64,000 nucleotides of DNA from Paracentrotus lividus (taxonomy: Eukaryota; Echinodermata; Echinoidea; Camarodonta; Echinidae): contig CALNVZ010002974.1 in assembly GCA_940671915.1 (NCBI GenBank), forward strand, positions 21,331,625-21,395,624, read 5' to 3'. Below are positions 26,539 to 38,815 of this stretch, piece after piece. A program made the position numbers and the translations under genes. Position 1 is the stretch's first letter; each line of letters begins with the position of its first letter. A model generated the notes under the pieces. That model did not search any database, was not told the origin of the DNA, and saw only the letters and a program-made list of their open reading frames with translations.

Positions 26539-29500
26539 GGGGGGGGGCCGGGCCCGTCGCCACCCCCCTGGACCTCCGCGCCTGTATTATAATACATTAT
26601 TTGTTTTACTCTCCTTAGTACTGATCTTAAGGTCAAGATCAAGAAAGATCCGAATAGCAAAATATTTCAGTGGAACCTTTTGAAGAAATCTCCACTCTCA
26701 ACCAATAAAGTCTGAAGTAGGCCGTCAAGTTATCATACAACAAAAAGAATAATGTTACTTGATAATTTGTGATAGCACACTATTGAGAAACAAAAACCAT
26801 TATTTTTTTCAACCGTTAGCTAAATACCATGGACACCATTTTCTGATGTAATTGTACTTATCGTAATTTCCCCCCTCTTAATTGCTGGCAGTAAAGGCTT
26901 TAAAAAACAACAATTATTGCTTGTATAATTTCTGTGGACTAATATAATATATATTTTTTTCCATATTATAAACAAAAATAACTTAACCGAACCCAAAAAT
27001 GAATATGGGTGGTTAATACATAATCCATTTCTCCCTACCTGGCTGACACACTCAAATAGCTTGGGGTTAACGAAAGGATCTTAAGGTACAGATCGTTCTT
27101 ACAAATTGCACTTCATGTAGCATTATTCAACAGTTTCTGCCCCTGCAAAACATTGTCTCACATAATTATGGTACATGTATTCATTCATATAAACACAGAT
27201 ACTGAAAGTGATGCAGTGACATAGATACAGTATCATGTTTCTTCCGAATCTCTGGTCGAAGGCAAGGTTGGAGAAAACCAGTTGACTGTTCCATGCTCAG
27301 TGAATTTAGTCAAAATACAGCAATCATCCAAGAAAATTGTGCTCAAGAATCATGATGGGAGTGGGTAAGTGCTTGCTACCATAAGACCATGAAAACATTA
27401 CAAGGCATGGATACAGGGGAAGTGGGTGACTGTGCCCCTTCTCCTCCTCAACCTGAAATTCAGAAGAAAAAAGTGCTTCATATCATTTTTAAGATGCATG
27501 AGTGATGAAAAGATTAATGCCATAAATGACATGTATGACATTACAAATATGCTTTAAAAAAGGCATTTCCAATATCATTGAATCAGGGTCATGTTCGACA
27601 TTAGGCTTGTGACTTTCTAAAAGTGACAATTTTGACTTCTGACTTTACTCCAGAAGCATGGCACAACGATTCTGTGCAATATTCAGTCACACATTAGCTG
27701 ATATAATTACCTACACGTAGAGTGTAATAAAATCCGTAAAACTTCTGTTTAAACAAATATGGATGTTTGTTTTGGGGTAGGGGGCTTAATTTTTGTTTGG
27801 TTCAAATAATTGCCATAATAAGCTAATTTCGAATTTTGTCTCAAATTTTAGGTTTCTTTAACTCAGAATGATGAAGAACGGTGTCATCGCAGAGGGATTC
27901 TATTCTATCTAGTGCCGTACAATTGACTTTGGCGATCATGCTATTCCACAACTCTCTGTCTCTAGCCTTATGCATTATGGGTTGTGATCCACTATCTTCT
28001 ATTCCTTCTCTTCAAGCCATTTCTTCAAACTGTCCATCCACAGTATTCTTTTTCTCCCTCTACCTCTCTTCCCCTCGATCTTTCCTGTCAATGACAAATT
28101 CTCCAGACCCTCTTTACGTAATAAATGTCTGAGAATTTCAACTGTCTAATTCTTATTGCTGATACTTTGTGTTAACATTCGCTCTTCTGAGTACATTTTC
28201 ATTGCTAACTCTATCTGTCCATTTGATTTTTAACATTTGTCTAAAGAACCACATTTCACAGCTGTCCAGTCGTTTTTCATATCTGTTTTATTGTCCAAGC
28301 TTCGCTTCCGTACATTAAAACGGGATGAACAATAACATTGCAGCACCCGTATTCTGGTCTCATACTTAGTGATTTTGTTTGTAGAAGATTGCGGCAGCTT
28401 TGAAAAGCAGACTTTGCCAAGGCTATTCGCCGTTTGATCTCTTCTCGCATCTGGCCTCTTCTGTGATGATGCTTCCAAGTAATTAAAGGACTGTACTTGT
28501 TTGATTCTGTCTCCCATATGCAGTTTCAGGTCATCTTGGGCTGTCCTTTTTTGCACAACTAAGCTTTCTGTCTTTTTGTAGTTGATGTTCAGTCCCATTC
28601 TTTCACTTTCTCTAACTACTATGTCTAGGAGTTTGTAATCCTTCTGCAGATTCTGCTATTAACACTGTGTCATCTGCATATCTAATATTTGTGATGTTGT
28701 GTCCTCCTACTTGGATGCCTTTTTCGCTCTCTAGGTTTCTGAGTATGATCTCACTGTATAGATTGAACAGATCAGGAGATTACACACCCTTGTCTCACCT
28801 CTCTTAATGTCTGTATATTCTGTGAATTCTCCATCAACTCTTATATTATACAGGCGGATTGGTTCCAGTACAGGCTCTGTAGTAAGTAAAGGTCCTTTCG
28901 TATATATCAAATCTTTAACTCCTGAAACAACTTTATATGACGAACTTTTCGAGGCCTTTGATAATCGATAAAGCCACATAAACATCCTTCTGCATTCGAC
29001 ATACTTTAGTTATGTTCCTGATGACAAAGATTGCGTTTCTGGTGCCAGCGTCTTCCACAAAGCCAAATTGCTCTGAACCAATTTCAGGATTATCCTACTC
29101 CTTTGCTCTACATAATAGAATTCTTAATATTATCTGTGACGTGACTAATGAGACTGATTGTTCGGTACTTCTCGCAGTCTACCGCCCCTGCTTTCTTTGG
29201 TATTGAGCGAGAATGTGACTTAGACAGTTCTTCCGGAAATCTTCCTTCATTCATATAGATGTTGATAATTGTTGTTTAGTTTTTCTATGCCCCAAAATCT
29301 TCCAACGCTTCTATCATTTCAGTAACTATTCCATCAGGTCCAGCTGATTTATTTGTTCATCATTGCCACTGCCTTGTGTACTTCTGACTCTGTAGGATCT
29401 GGGCTCCTTCAGCTGTGGCTGAGAAAGGCTGCATTGCATTTCTTTCATCTCTGAATAAGTCACCAATGTATTCAGTCCATCTATTCATGAGTCTCTCTTT

Positions 29501-32500
29501 CAAAGAGCATGGTCCATCTTTGCTTTGATGCACCCAGAAGTTGAAGAGCAAGTTTTCTGTTCGTGAGATCGTTTATTCTCTGTGGTGTGCTTTATGGTTC
29601 TTTCCATACTGTTTTTCGATTTCTGCACACTTCTCATTTAACCATCTCTCCTTTGAATCTTTACACTTTGTCTTGATTTTTCTGTTGAGTTTTTTGTATT
29701 CCTTCCTTTCCGTGTCTTTGATCTTTTGTCTCTTCTCCATCATCGCTAGTATCCCCTTTGTTATCCATCTACTTTACGTTTTTTCCTCTTTGGCCACAGT
29801 CTCTTCAGCAGGCTTTACGAGGATGTTCTCATGCTTTCCATGTATCCTCTGTCTCCTTCATCTTTCAGTTCTTCAAACCTATTCTTCACTGTACTGAGTA
29901 CTGGAGGCGAATTTCCGGTTTCTTCAGTTGTTCAAAGTCCATTTTCTTTACAACCTTTGCCTTTTTCAGTTTTCGGAGTTTGCCATCTGAAGTGTACAGA
30001 TCACAGGTACATGAATACGGAATTAGAAAAGAGGAGCCATATATGAAAATTGATTTATAAATTGCCTAACGTGTTCATTTCATTCATTTTATCTTACAGT
30101 ATATCTAATCATGTCATGTTACACACCTGCATCCATCTTTACACACCATCTTTTCATTCTTTATATACCTCATACAAGAACTTATCCAGTTTAAGTTATT
30201 CTATTCTTAAACCGAGATCGTCAAGTTAAACTTTCAACGGAATATAAATCTATAATTATCATATATGTCGTAATCATATGATATAGGTCTAGCCTTCTTC
30301 CAAATTCTACGAGTGTCTGATTCTTTTGATCAAACGCAGGTTCTACACTTTTACAAGAGAAGTGACTCATTTACGTAACCACTTTGAAGAAACTAAGGTC
30401 CCAAGCACGGAAAGGTGGGTATACATTGTCTTCATAGGATATTTATAAGGACACAGAAGACATAAAAGCATCATATCTTCAACAGTTAATAAAGTTATTG
30501 ATTGATTTTACGACTGTAATATACATCGATGGCCTCTTTCCCCCATGTGAAAACTTTGAAAACTTTTGGGTCATTTTTTGAACACAGATTTCTTTATTGA
30601 GTTTCATTTCAATCTGTGACTCTTGCATCTCTTACCCTGTTTATATTCATGATCAGATTGCCTGATATGTATAGTGAATTTATAGTATATACAATTACAT
30701 GTTAAATCCGAAAATTTTCGGGGGCACCCCCCCATCTCCCATCGGCGCCGCCGCCCCCTAACCTGAAATCCTGTATCCGCCACTGCATCAAAAGCACCCC
30801 ACCGTGAAAAAAAAAATCTAAGGTTTGTCGAACAAGTGACTCATCACCTATTCATCTTAACATGGGATCCTCAATCGTGCATATTATATTGAATGAAATG
30901 TGACACCAATCCAGCCGATTATAGCGTGTATTATATTTCCGCTAATTACTATATAATTTTTTATTACTTCTCATCGTCTTGCAGACATCCAAGATACCAA
31001 TGCACGTGATATCTATAATATCAAGGAGGAGAATAAGGATATAGGAGAAGTATGCATCAAAGAAGAAGTCCCAAGTTCACAACTCAGAGATGGAGGAGTC
31101 CAAGGGAGGGAAGAGTCCTCTTTTGAAGAAAGCGAACCGGAGAGAATAGATGCGTTTCAGAATGAATCGGAACAAGAAGATGATAATGATACTGATGACA
31201 TAGAAACACAGGATGGTCAGTCAACATCCACAAATAAAGAAAAACCATTCACCTGCTATTATTGTACGAAACAGTTTTGTACAAATTTTAAACTCAAAAG
31301 ACATTTGAAAAAGCACCCAAAAGAATACAGTTGTAACCATTGTATTAAGAGATTTAAGAGCAGTTATAGATGCTTTAACCACAAGAAGTTATATATTGAG
31401 TGCTCAGAATGTCACCAAGGCTTTTGTGAGCCATCTGTATTCCGTTGCCATAATGCTATGAAAAAGTGCAGTGTGTGTCAGGAGAAGTTTTCACAAACAT
31501 GCCTCCTTGATAAACATATGAAGGAATCACATCCAAAGGAAAGAGAATATGATTGTCCTATGTGTGGTAAGGGTTATATCCAGGCAGGTTCATTAGATTC
31601 ACATATGGTAGTACACCTAGAACAAAAATGCTTGGTGTGCAATATGATCTTTTCTCAAAATTCTCTTTTCAAAGACCATATGAAAACGCATGCTGGAAAT
31701 ATGATATGTCCGGAGTGTGGAGAGTGCTATTTCACATTGAAAGATCTAGTCAGTCACATGAAAATAATTCACAGTTCAGAGTATCGCCGCCATTGTTTCA
31801 ATAATACAGATGACAATGATACTGTTGACTCACAAACATTAAGCTCATCAGAGAATAGTCAATCAACAGAATCCAAGAATGAAGGAAAACCATACACCTG
31901 TAAGTATTGTACTAAACAGTTTCGTACAAATTCTAAATTCAAGAGACACTTGAAAAAACATGCAAAACCTTACAGCTGTGAATATTGTAGCAAGAGGTTT
32001 AAGAGCAAAACTAGCTGCTCTGATCATAAAAAGTTATATTTTGAATGTTTTGAATGTCACAAGGGCTTCTGTGATCCATCAGTTTTCCTTTGCCATAAGT
32101 CTTTGAAAAAGTGCAGTGTATGTGATGAAATTTTTTCACGAACATGCCTCCTTGAGCAACATATGAAGAGATCACACCCAAAAGAAAGACAACATAATTG
32201 TCCCACATGCGGTAAGGGTTTTATCCATGCGTATTCGATAGATACACACATGGCGGCACACCTAGAGCAGAAATGCCCGGTGTGCAGTATGATATTTGCT
32301 AGAAATTCTCTTCTTGAAAAACATATGAAAACGCATGCTGGAAATATGATATGTCCAGAGTGTGGAATGAGTTTTTACACCCTAAAGGATCTGCTCAGAC
32401 ACAAGAAGAAAATTCACTTTTCTGAATATCACCATTGTTCTAAGTGTGAACGAAATTTTACAAATGCACGGGCCCTCTCTAAACATCGCAAGTTACACAG

Positions 32501-33344
32501 TAAAGAAAAGTGTTTTAAGTGCTCCGAGTGCGACAAGGCTTTTGCCAGAAGACAAAGTCTCAATGACCACATGAAAATCCACACTGGGAAACACTTCACT
32601 GAATGTCCTGAATGTAAGAAGTCCATTGCTGCAAACAATCTGCAAAGACATATGAAAACACACTTAGGGATCAAAAAATTTCCATGCCCCCAGTGTAAGA
32701 TGATGTTTGTTACCAAGGTTGGACTCACTAGACATATTAGAACCCACACAGGAGAAAAACCTTTTTATTGCACTATATGTAATAAGAAATTTAGCTCAGT
32801 AGATCATATGAAAAAACACAGTAATGTAAGGCCTTTTTTATGTACCAAGTGCGGAAAAAGCTTTAAAAAGAAAGCTTGCCTCAATGCTCATAGGAAGATT
32901 CACACAGGAGAAAAGCCTCATAAGTGTCCTGTATGTGATAGAAGGTATCTCCATAGGGACAAATTAGTCATACATATGAGAACACACACTGGAGAAAAAC
33001 CTTATCCATGTACTGTATGTAACAAGAGATTTAATACACCTGCAAGCCTTCGCTGTCATATAAGAATCCACACAGGGGAAAAGCCATTTCAGTGTCCAGA
33101 ATGTGATATGAGGTTTTCTTCATCAAATGCACAGAAAGCACATATGAGAACACACACAGGAGAAAGACCTTACTTGTGTACACAGTGTGATAAAAGATTT
33201 GTTATGAAAGGTCATTTGGATGTACATATGAGAATACATACTGGAGAATTGCCTTATTTATGCCCTCATTGTGGGAAGAGGTTTCGAATCAAGGCACACC
33301 TAAGTGCACATGAGAAAAGAATCCACAGTCAGGAAAAAGAATAG
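21748..33344 (+). CDS. Multi-C2H2 zinc-finger protein, copy 1 (six exons)
   Basis: Probable sequence-specific DNA-binding regulator in the nucleus; no orthologue recognised. Exons: 21748-21769, 21951-22031, 22568-22675, 23537-23702, 24190-24263, 30985-33344. All phases join, giving 936 residues. ATG at 21748 opens MASNQSN, and the paralogue at 39406 has the same context and first-exon length. Residues 1-150 form an acidic leader with I-K-E-E and I-K-R-D motifs that fit the SUMO-acceptor pattern. It ends in a conserved block (SVNLVKLQ ... KKIVL ... YYTLTREDDS ... EETKIP). Residues 151-238 are acidic and Ser-rich, and fingers run from about 239 to 935. Intron 5 is 6.7 kb and holds decayed copies of exons 3-5, a hAT-like element and a LINE fragment. 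A TA-flanked MITE sits in intron 3. The gene model is well supported by comparison with the paralogue; its DNA target is unknown. Confidence 0.88.
22844..23300. mobile_element. TA-flanked MITE in intron 3 of finger gene 1
   Basis: Ends 'cagtctgtgtcagaaaaaat' and (inverted) 'cagtctgtgtcaaataaaat' are flanked by TA at 22842-22843 and 23301-23302, as in Tc1/mariner elements. Confidence 0.75.
25686..26584. mobile_element. 899-bp hAT-like element in intron 5 of finger gene 1
   Basis: Ends 'caggcgcggatccagg' and (inverted) 'caggcgcggaggtccagg'. The interior has three copies of the mirror motif near 25845, 25960 and 26040 (e.g. 'gcgagcgcgaagcgcgagc') and a T/G homopolymer at 26503-26547. Flanks are AT-rich and both contain tattat. 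Confidence 0.68.
26619..26717 (+). pseudogene. Decayed second copy of finger-gene exon 3
   Basis: Resembles exon 3 (22568-22675), reading V-K-I-K-K-D-P-N-S-K-I-F in the matching frame. The acceptor AG is kept but is one base out of phase, the 3' half has diverged, and the donor has lost a G (gaagta instead of gaaggt). It follows directly after the right end of the hAT-like element at 25686-26584. Confidence 0.8.
27199..27364 (+). pseudogene. Decayed second copy of finger-gene exon 4
   Basis: Same 166-base length as exon 4 in both finger genes, with intact acceptor and donor. Near its start a one-base loss and a later one-base gain create a local frameshift that contains TAG. After that it again reads the E-S-L-V-E-G-K-V-G-E-N-Q-L-T-V-P-C leader. 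At some sites it is closer to the paralogue (GENQL, VLKNHDGSG) than to exon 4 of its own gene. Confidence 0.85.
27860..30010 (-). mobile_element. 5'-truncated LINE retrotransposon fragment
   Basis: On the minus strand, broken frames encode a LINE reverse transcriptase. Visible are M-N-R-W-T-E-Y-I-G-D-L-F at about 29470-29500, an RYADDT catalytic box at about 28668-28685, the GLNINYKKTESLVV segment at 28545-28598 and KQVQSFNYL at about 28480-28505. The style matches the endonuclease/RT type often annotated as RTE-like; the clade is tentative. Several frame changes make it non-functional. It sits in intron 5 of the first finger gene, antisense to it and between the decayed exon copies 4 and 5. 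Confidence 0.85.
30340..30414 (+). pseudogene. Decayed second copy of finger-gene exon 5
   Basis: Aligns with exon 5 (24190-24263), including the upstream intron string 'gatcaaacgcag'. It has 75 instead of 74 bases and internal indels, so it cannot keep the frame. It lies 570 bases before the finger exon. With the copies of exons 3 and 4 it keeps the original exon order. Confidence 0.82.
30985..33344 (+). CDS. Zinc-finger array exon of copy 1 (about 25 finger units)
   Basis: Last coding exon of the first finger gene, open from the acceptor to TAG at 33342-33344. About 25 C2H2-like units can be counted. Some are degenerate: one at about 31320-31390 and its later twin lack the final His, and the unit near 32765 runs into S-N-V-R. 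The first part is two successive seven-unit modules (about 31245-31775 and 31890-32420), both starting Y/F-T-C and ending with an ICPECG finger. The tail has canonical TGEKP or TGERP linkers and ends in YLCPHCGKRFRIKAHL. The last two fingers are almost identical to those of the paralogue. Confidence 0.92.
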
Positions 33345-34638
33345 GATGTTATTCAGTTTGTAAAACATGGGCTTTAATTTTGATAGAATATAAGCCTCTT
33401 TCCTGTTTGTTGCACTGATATTATCTTGTTAAAATGATTCTTATTCCCTATTAGCCAATTTAGACATGCACTTTACAGATAGGAATACTTTATATGTTCA
33501 TGTAATGATGAAAGTTATACTGTGAGTAATGTCTATGACACTGCATTTTATGATGTAGAGTATTGAAGGGAGTAGTACTCTTATATTGGGGTAAACAAAT
33601 ATGATGATATTTGGAGTAAATTTGTGTTACCACAAAGTTCTTTATTGTGCGTTTATGGGAGAGGTTTACAAGGTATGAGTCATTTCAATTAGTATGATGG
33701 TTATATTAGCAATACAGAGTGTATCAATAAAAACGGGACAGTTTTGAAAAGTCTGTCAAAATTTCGTTTCAAAGTATGATGTCTATATTTTGATTTTAAC
33801 TTAATAATTTTGACATCAGCAGTTCTACATGATCCCTTGATACTATGAAGCAGATTATCAACGTTGCTATTATTTTTCATTGATACATATGACCTCAAGT
33901 TAAGGTCAAAGTTCAAATAACATGACATTAACATGACTTGCAAACGAAACTACACTATTCATTCAATGCCTGGCATGCAACTCAATTGGGTGCTTATTGA
34001 GTGTACACATGTAACTCCATGCAACCCACTGCACATACAATGGTAGACGCAGGGTAGACATTAACTCAGATATTTGATATATATGAAAAGATATAAACCA
34101 GTTAGTTTTCAAACTCCTCAAGCAATATCCCCATGAGTTTGGACAAAATTATTTAGGGTTACTCTTTGTTTTGCTTGAGCTGGACACATTATTTTTTCAA
34201 ACCTAGTACAAAAGTCATACTATAACATATATAATTCCAATTTGATTGAGAAAAAATGCTGGATTTAATTAATTGTAGTGTAATAACATAAAATTGAAAT
34301 CTGCATAGAGATTCCTTTGATATTCATGCGATATCAGCGAATGATTATGAAATATTGTCTGAATTTAAAATGTTGAATTTACATGTGGATTATGCGATAC
34401 TTCTGTAACAATTATTGTGTGTGATAACTTTTATTGGAAACTGAAATTAAAGAGTGAACAAGGTTTTTATAATTAATTATAATTAAAATATGTAAAAAAA
34501 CAACAACCTGGTTGGGTATTGAAATACATTTCATTAACTTTCTAATTTTTAACACACTTGTATAATTATAAACAAATTGTTGACTGTACAATCCTGTCTA
34601 TAGGAGTCTCAGAGTATAACAAGCGGACTTTCCCATAT
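33345..34638. other. 3' flank of finger gene 1
   Basis: Partly homologous to the 3' flank of finger gene 2. Shared strings include 'gggagaggttt' (33658 and 43949) and 'caaatatg'. An AATAAA at 33726-33731 lies in 'gtgtatcaataaaaacgg', a repeat-like string. No other gene seen. Confidence 0.45.
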
Positions 34639-36378
34639 GTGATGCGTCACGTCGAAAGGAGAGACTAATCGCGATTTTTGAAATCCATTTTATTTGATAT
34701 TATTGATCTCTGATTCATTGCCTTGAATTTGATAATAACCCGACTGTAAAGAGTAAATAGAAGTGAGATATTAGCCTCTGAACGCGAGGAGAATTGTGCT
34801 CTTGGAAATCAAAATCAAGAGAAAACGTCTGCGAAGTTTGACTTCCGTTTGACTCCGAGCCAGAAAATAAGACCATTTTGTCACCGCTCTACTCACCGAA
34901 ATGCCCTAGCAACCACTTGTTACAAAGGTGAACGATTGACCAAATGAGGAGGCTGCATTCAGGTAGGCTATACAGAGAACAATACTCGTCCGTCACGCAT
35001 GATCGAGGCAAACGCAGCAAGCGATGTTGTCTAAATAACATTCAATCTTCTCAAAAAGAAACTAAATTTGGTTAGTTGTTTTATATCTTCGTCAAATAAA
35101 TAAAACGTCATGTTCTTTCTAATTGTTTAAGAAAAAGTCCGCTCTTTTAAGAAAAGTGTTTACCAATCCTGGCGCTAAATTAGTTAGAAACAAAACTATT
35201 TAAAACCTTTTGGGGTTTTTATCCGATGTTTGCGTGCGTTCTTTGAATGTCAATCGCGTATACTCTTACTCATTATAAAGCAGGTCATTTTGATCTGAAC
35301 TCTGTTGGAATTTCGAACATAATAATGGTCTATAGACTAAATTATTCTTGTACAGGGGTTTATGCATTTTGTTTATATTCTTTGAATAAGTATATGATAG
35401 AGATAAGCCTCCAAAAATGTTTTAAGAAATATTTGCGCCTCACGAATGTATTTAGAATTTCTCTGATCACGTTTTATGAGTGGCTAGGTTAGCTTAAGAC
35501 ACATGAAATAAAAACGTAAATGATTTGCTCGATCTCGTCTTTTATTGATCAAACCTGTTACCAGTATATAGAAGATAAATGAATTATTTAAAGAGTAAAA
35601 TCGTATTTTGTTTCGTCGTGTTTAGTAAAACGCTACTTTCTTAAACACGTTACTTTGTAAAAAAACTGCAGAAGACTTTAACCTAAATACTTGTATCAGA
35701 AGTATTATCACGTCACCTCTTTTGTATGCTCTATGTTTCCCTGATGGAACCAAATTTGTTAATAGGGAGGTTTTAATTTCCCATCAGGACAACAGATATC
35801 GCGGCCCTTAAAATAAAATGCTGAAATTAACATTCATTGGATCCAGATAGCTAAGTCAAGCAAGAAGTAGCTTTTCCCCACATAACCCCCCCCCCTCTCC
35901 CACCCGATTGTTAGATTTGACATTCGTTTTGCGTGCTCCGCTATCCGCGGATGAAACAGCTTTATTCACAGCATGCAGGTTGTGGCATCGCACGCAAAAT
36001 TTCTGAGTGCAGCTAAAAGAGTTTAGTTCGCTATTCGCTCACAAAAACGAAACAAAAATCCAGTTGAAATCACACATCACATGACAAAGCCATGCGTTGC
36101 TAAGGGCGGAGCTAAACGGAAAGGGGAAATGAGCGTGCACGTTCGCTTGTATGTCCGGAAAAAAAAAATTATGACCGAAAAAAACACTCGCCGAAAAAAC
36201 TGCTTTTTTACCACTTCCCGTTACCATTTTCACTCATGTTTTAAGTGAGCAAAGATGAGCATGGTAGAATCAGAAAATCAACAAAAAAAATTTCCTCAAA
36301 TTTGACTTTTTATAGTTTTGTCGATTTACTCGGATCTTTGATCTGCGACTTCTCTCTCATTTCGACAAGACGTATCAC
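34639..36378. mobile_element. 1.74-kb inserted element flanked by ATAT
   Basis: Ends 'gtgatgcgtcacgtcgaaag' and (inverted) 'gtgatacgtcttgtcgaaat' with ATAT at 34635-34638 and 36379-36382. Sequence right of the insertion ('gtgcctgaggaatttactt', 36384) matches 45325-45345 downstream of finger gene 2, where the insertion is absent. No transposase recognised; family unknown. Confidence 0.65.
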
Positions 36379-36698
36379 ATATAGTGCCTGAGGAATTTAC
36401 TTAAATTGTAAACTTGTTTTGGGTGTAAAAAAAAATAAATTCGAATTTTTTAGTATAATATGTAATAGTGTATAGTCCAGAATCGTGTGATGTAGTAGGG
36501 AACATATATTTAAAGGAAGACTCCAGTCTGAAATTCAAATGGTTTGAAAAGTAGAATCGAATAATTTATAACTAGAATGAATTAGAATAAATAAAATGAA
36601 AAGAAGATTGAAGATGATGATCTTTACTATCCCATTTAGGAAGCTTTCCCTGTTTTTATATTCTTGGGGCAGAAAATTTGAATAATTATTATTTCATA

Positions 36699-37696
36699 CA
36701 CTGTTCGTCATAAAGGTGGAATATTTTTTTCTGGCTCCAACGACGTCGACGTTATGATGCACCGGCTTTAATTTCTTGAATGTGTTGGTCACCGCTTTCA
36801 CTTTTCGGGATCCTGGCTATATCTTGGACGTTCCCTCAACCCTTCCCGGGGATTTTTCTTCTAAAGAGTTTGCCACCCCCAGAAGATGGCCGCCATTATC
36901 GTCATTTTTTCTTAATTTTGGGGCCCCTTTTTGTTTACGCGTCCCACCAAGGCGCCCTCAGTCCAACCTCCAAGGAAACATGTCTGAGGTGAAGAGTTGT
37001 TATTGTTCTTTAAGTTAAATCTAGTTATATGGTTACAGGCTCGACTCGTTTGTCTAGGAGAGGGGTCAAAAATTACTTTGATTGGGGTTCAACATTGATA
37101 TTATGCATTTTTACTCCGTGGAAATTTCTATCTTCCCTAAATTGTATTGCAAAATATCAGCCAAACATAAATCAAAATAAAATATCATCGATAGTTACCA
37201 TTTACAACCTTGTCATCAAGGCTTAAAAAAATTGAGGAAAATGATAATAATTAAGGGTTAAAGGTCGATTTTTATTTCTTTTGTTTTTAAAAGGTGGAAT
37301 AAAATATTCCGAATTTTCAGCAATCACACTTTTTATTTCAACCCCTCCCCTAGACAAGAGACATATGCCTTTCCCCATAAATCTAGATTTAACTTAACCA
37401 ATATAATAGTAACACCTCGGACGCGTTTCCTGGGGGTAGGATAGACTGAGAGGGGCTTGATTGGCCGGGTAAACAAAAAGGGGCCCCAAATGAGAAAAAA
37501 TGACAAAAATGGGCATCATCGGGGTCGACAAAACTTTTTTGGAAAAAAATCTCCGTGAAGGGTTGGGACAATGTTCAAAATATAGCCAGGGTCCCTAAAA
37601 GTAAAAGCAGGGAGAAACATATTCAAGAAATTAAAGCCGGAGCAAAATCATGTCGCTATAGCGGCAAAAAATATTCCACCTTTATGACGGACAGTG
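36699..37696. mobile_element. 998-bp fold-back Tc1/mariner-like element
   Basis: 31-base ends start 'cactgttcgtcataaaggtg' and mirror 'cacctttatgacggacagtg', flanked by TA (36697-36698, 37697-37698). The inverted arms continue for about 400-450 bases each at reduced identity, so the whole element can fold on itself. No transposase frame. Confidence 0.85.
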
Positions 37697-38154
37697 TACA
37701 ATAAAGTTCAGTATGCGTGCTATAATCAGAAATTGTGATTATCCAGCGAAATAAAATGAAATTGTAAATAAAATCCCATTGCTTTAAAATATAAAATGAT
37801 TGAAAATACTCTGCTTGTTCAGCCCCCACCCCGCAACTCTCAGCTCAGCCCCTCCACTTTAAAAAATGCTTAGCGGCCCTTGTACATTTTGTTTCAATAT
37901 GTCGGACAAACGTCTGTCAAGCTTTCAGCTTGTCAAGAACAACCTTTGATTAAAATAATGGTGTGCATAAATTATAGCCTAATAACTAAAATACCTCTGC
38001 CTATTGAGGTTCCATTCCACATGTTTGACTAAATAATTGTGCATCTAGGCTTAAATTATAAGTAGGGCCTACTGTACTTCAAAGAGAGATGAAAAGAATG
38101 AGAGAGGGAGGGATTAAGAAAGAAAGCGTGATATGAGATAAGGTTTACTTACTC

Positions 38155-38570
38155 TGCTATAACTTTGCTATTTCTAATCCAATTTTAATGAAATTTTCAT
38201 TGATGTGCACGCTTCAAAATGGCCGATGTTGTGGATAACTCTTTATTATTTTGTTTTGTACACAAAATTTTGAGATTTTCCCCATTATCTTTCAAAATAT
38301 ACCTCCTTCTGAGCTCAAAATATATTTGGTGTGGAATATATTTTCTCATGACATGCCATGTTGCGCTCAGAAGGAAATATGACATATTTGGAAAGAAAAT
38401 GGGGAAAAATGTGAAAATTTGTGTACAAAACAAATGGAGAGTTTTCCATAAAATCTGCCATTTTTAAGCAATACCACCAATTTGAGGATCCCCATAGAAG
38501 GTACAACAAGACTCTTCGAACTTCCATAACTCTCTTATTTTAAAACCGATTATGATGAAACTTTTTTTTT
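38155..38570. repeat. Imperfect inverted repeat of about 90-base arms
   Basis: 38233-38320 faces 38370-38460 ('ttttgttttgtacacaaa', 'ccttctgagc' and complements). Outer strings 'ccaattttaatgaaatttt' and 'ccgattatgatgaaac' are in direct orientation. Lies between the two finger genes. Confidence 0.6.
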
Positions 38571-38701
38571 TTTTTTTTTTTGTAACATGCTCCTCTCATC
38601 GCGCTCTTTCCCCGTACAAGCACGGCCATGGTCCTTGGATAGTAGGTTGTTTTTACTCAGGTCAGTCAGAGACCACCCACCCCTAAAAAGAAGATTTTAC
38701 A

Positions 38702-38815
38702 ATACATGACGTCTGCTTAAACTTTTGCCCAATCACATACACGATTTGCTGTGATGTCACAATGCATTCACAAGTTCTGCTCCAACTTTCCTCCAATCAG
38801 CTTTCAGTGATTGCA
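38702..38815 (+). promoter_or_regulatory. Promoter-proximal block of finger gene 2
   Basis: Counterpart of 21064-21180: TGACGTCT at 38707 (one mismatch to a CRE), CCAAT at 38729-38733, GATGTCACAATGCAT at 38753-38767 and CCAAT at 38793-38797. The block is retained while the surrounding intergenic DNA has diverged. Confidence 0.52.

Noticed and set aside
29541-30060. Plus-strand ORFs of 71-118 codons rich in Phe and Ser
   Set aside because: Antisense shadows of the LINE fragment.
33715-34180. Possible TA-flanked transposon starting 'cagagtgtatcaataaaaac'
   Set aside because: No convincing inverted partner was found. The similar string near 44708 may instead reflect homology of the two finger-gene 3' flanks.
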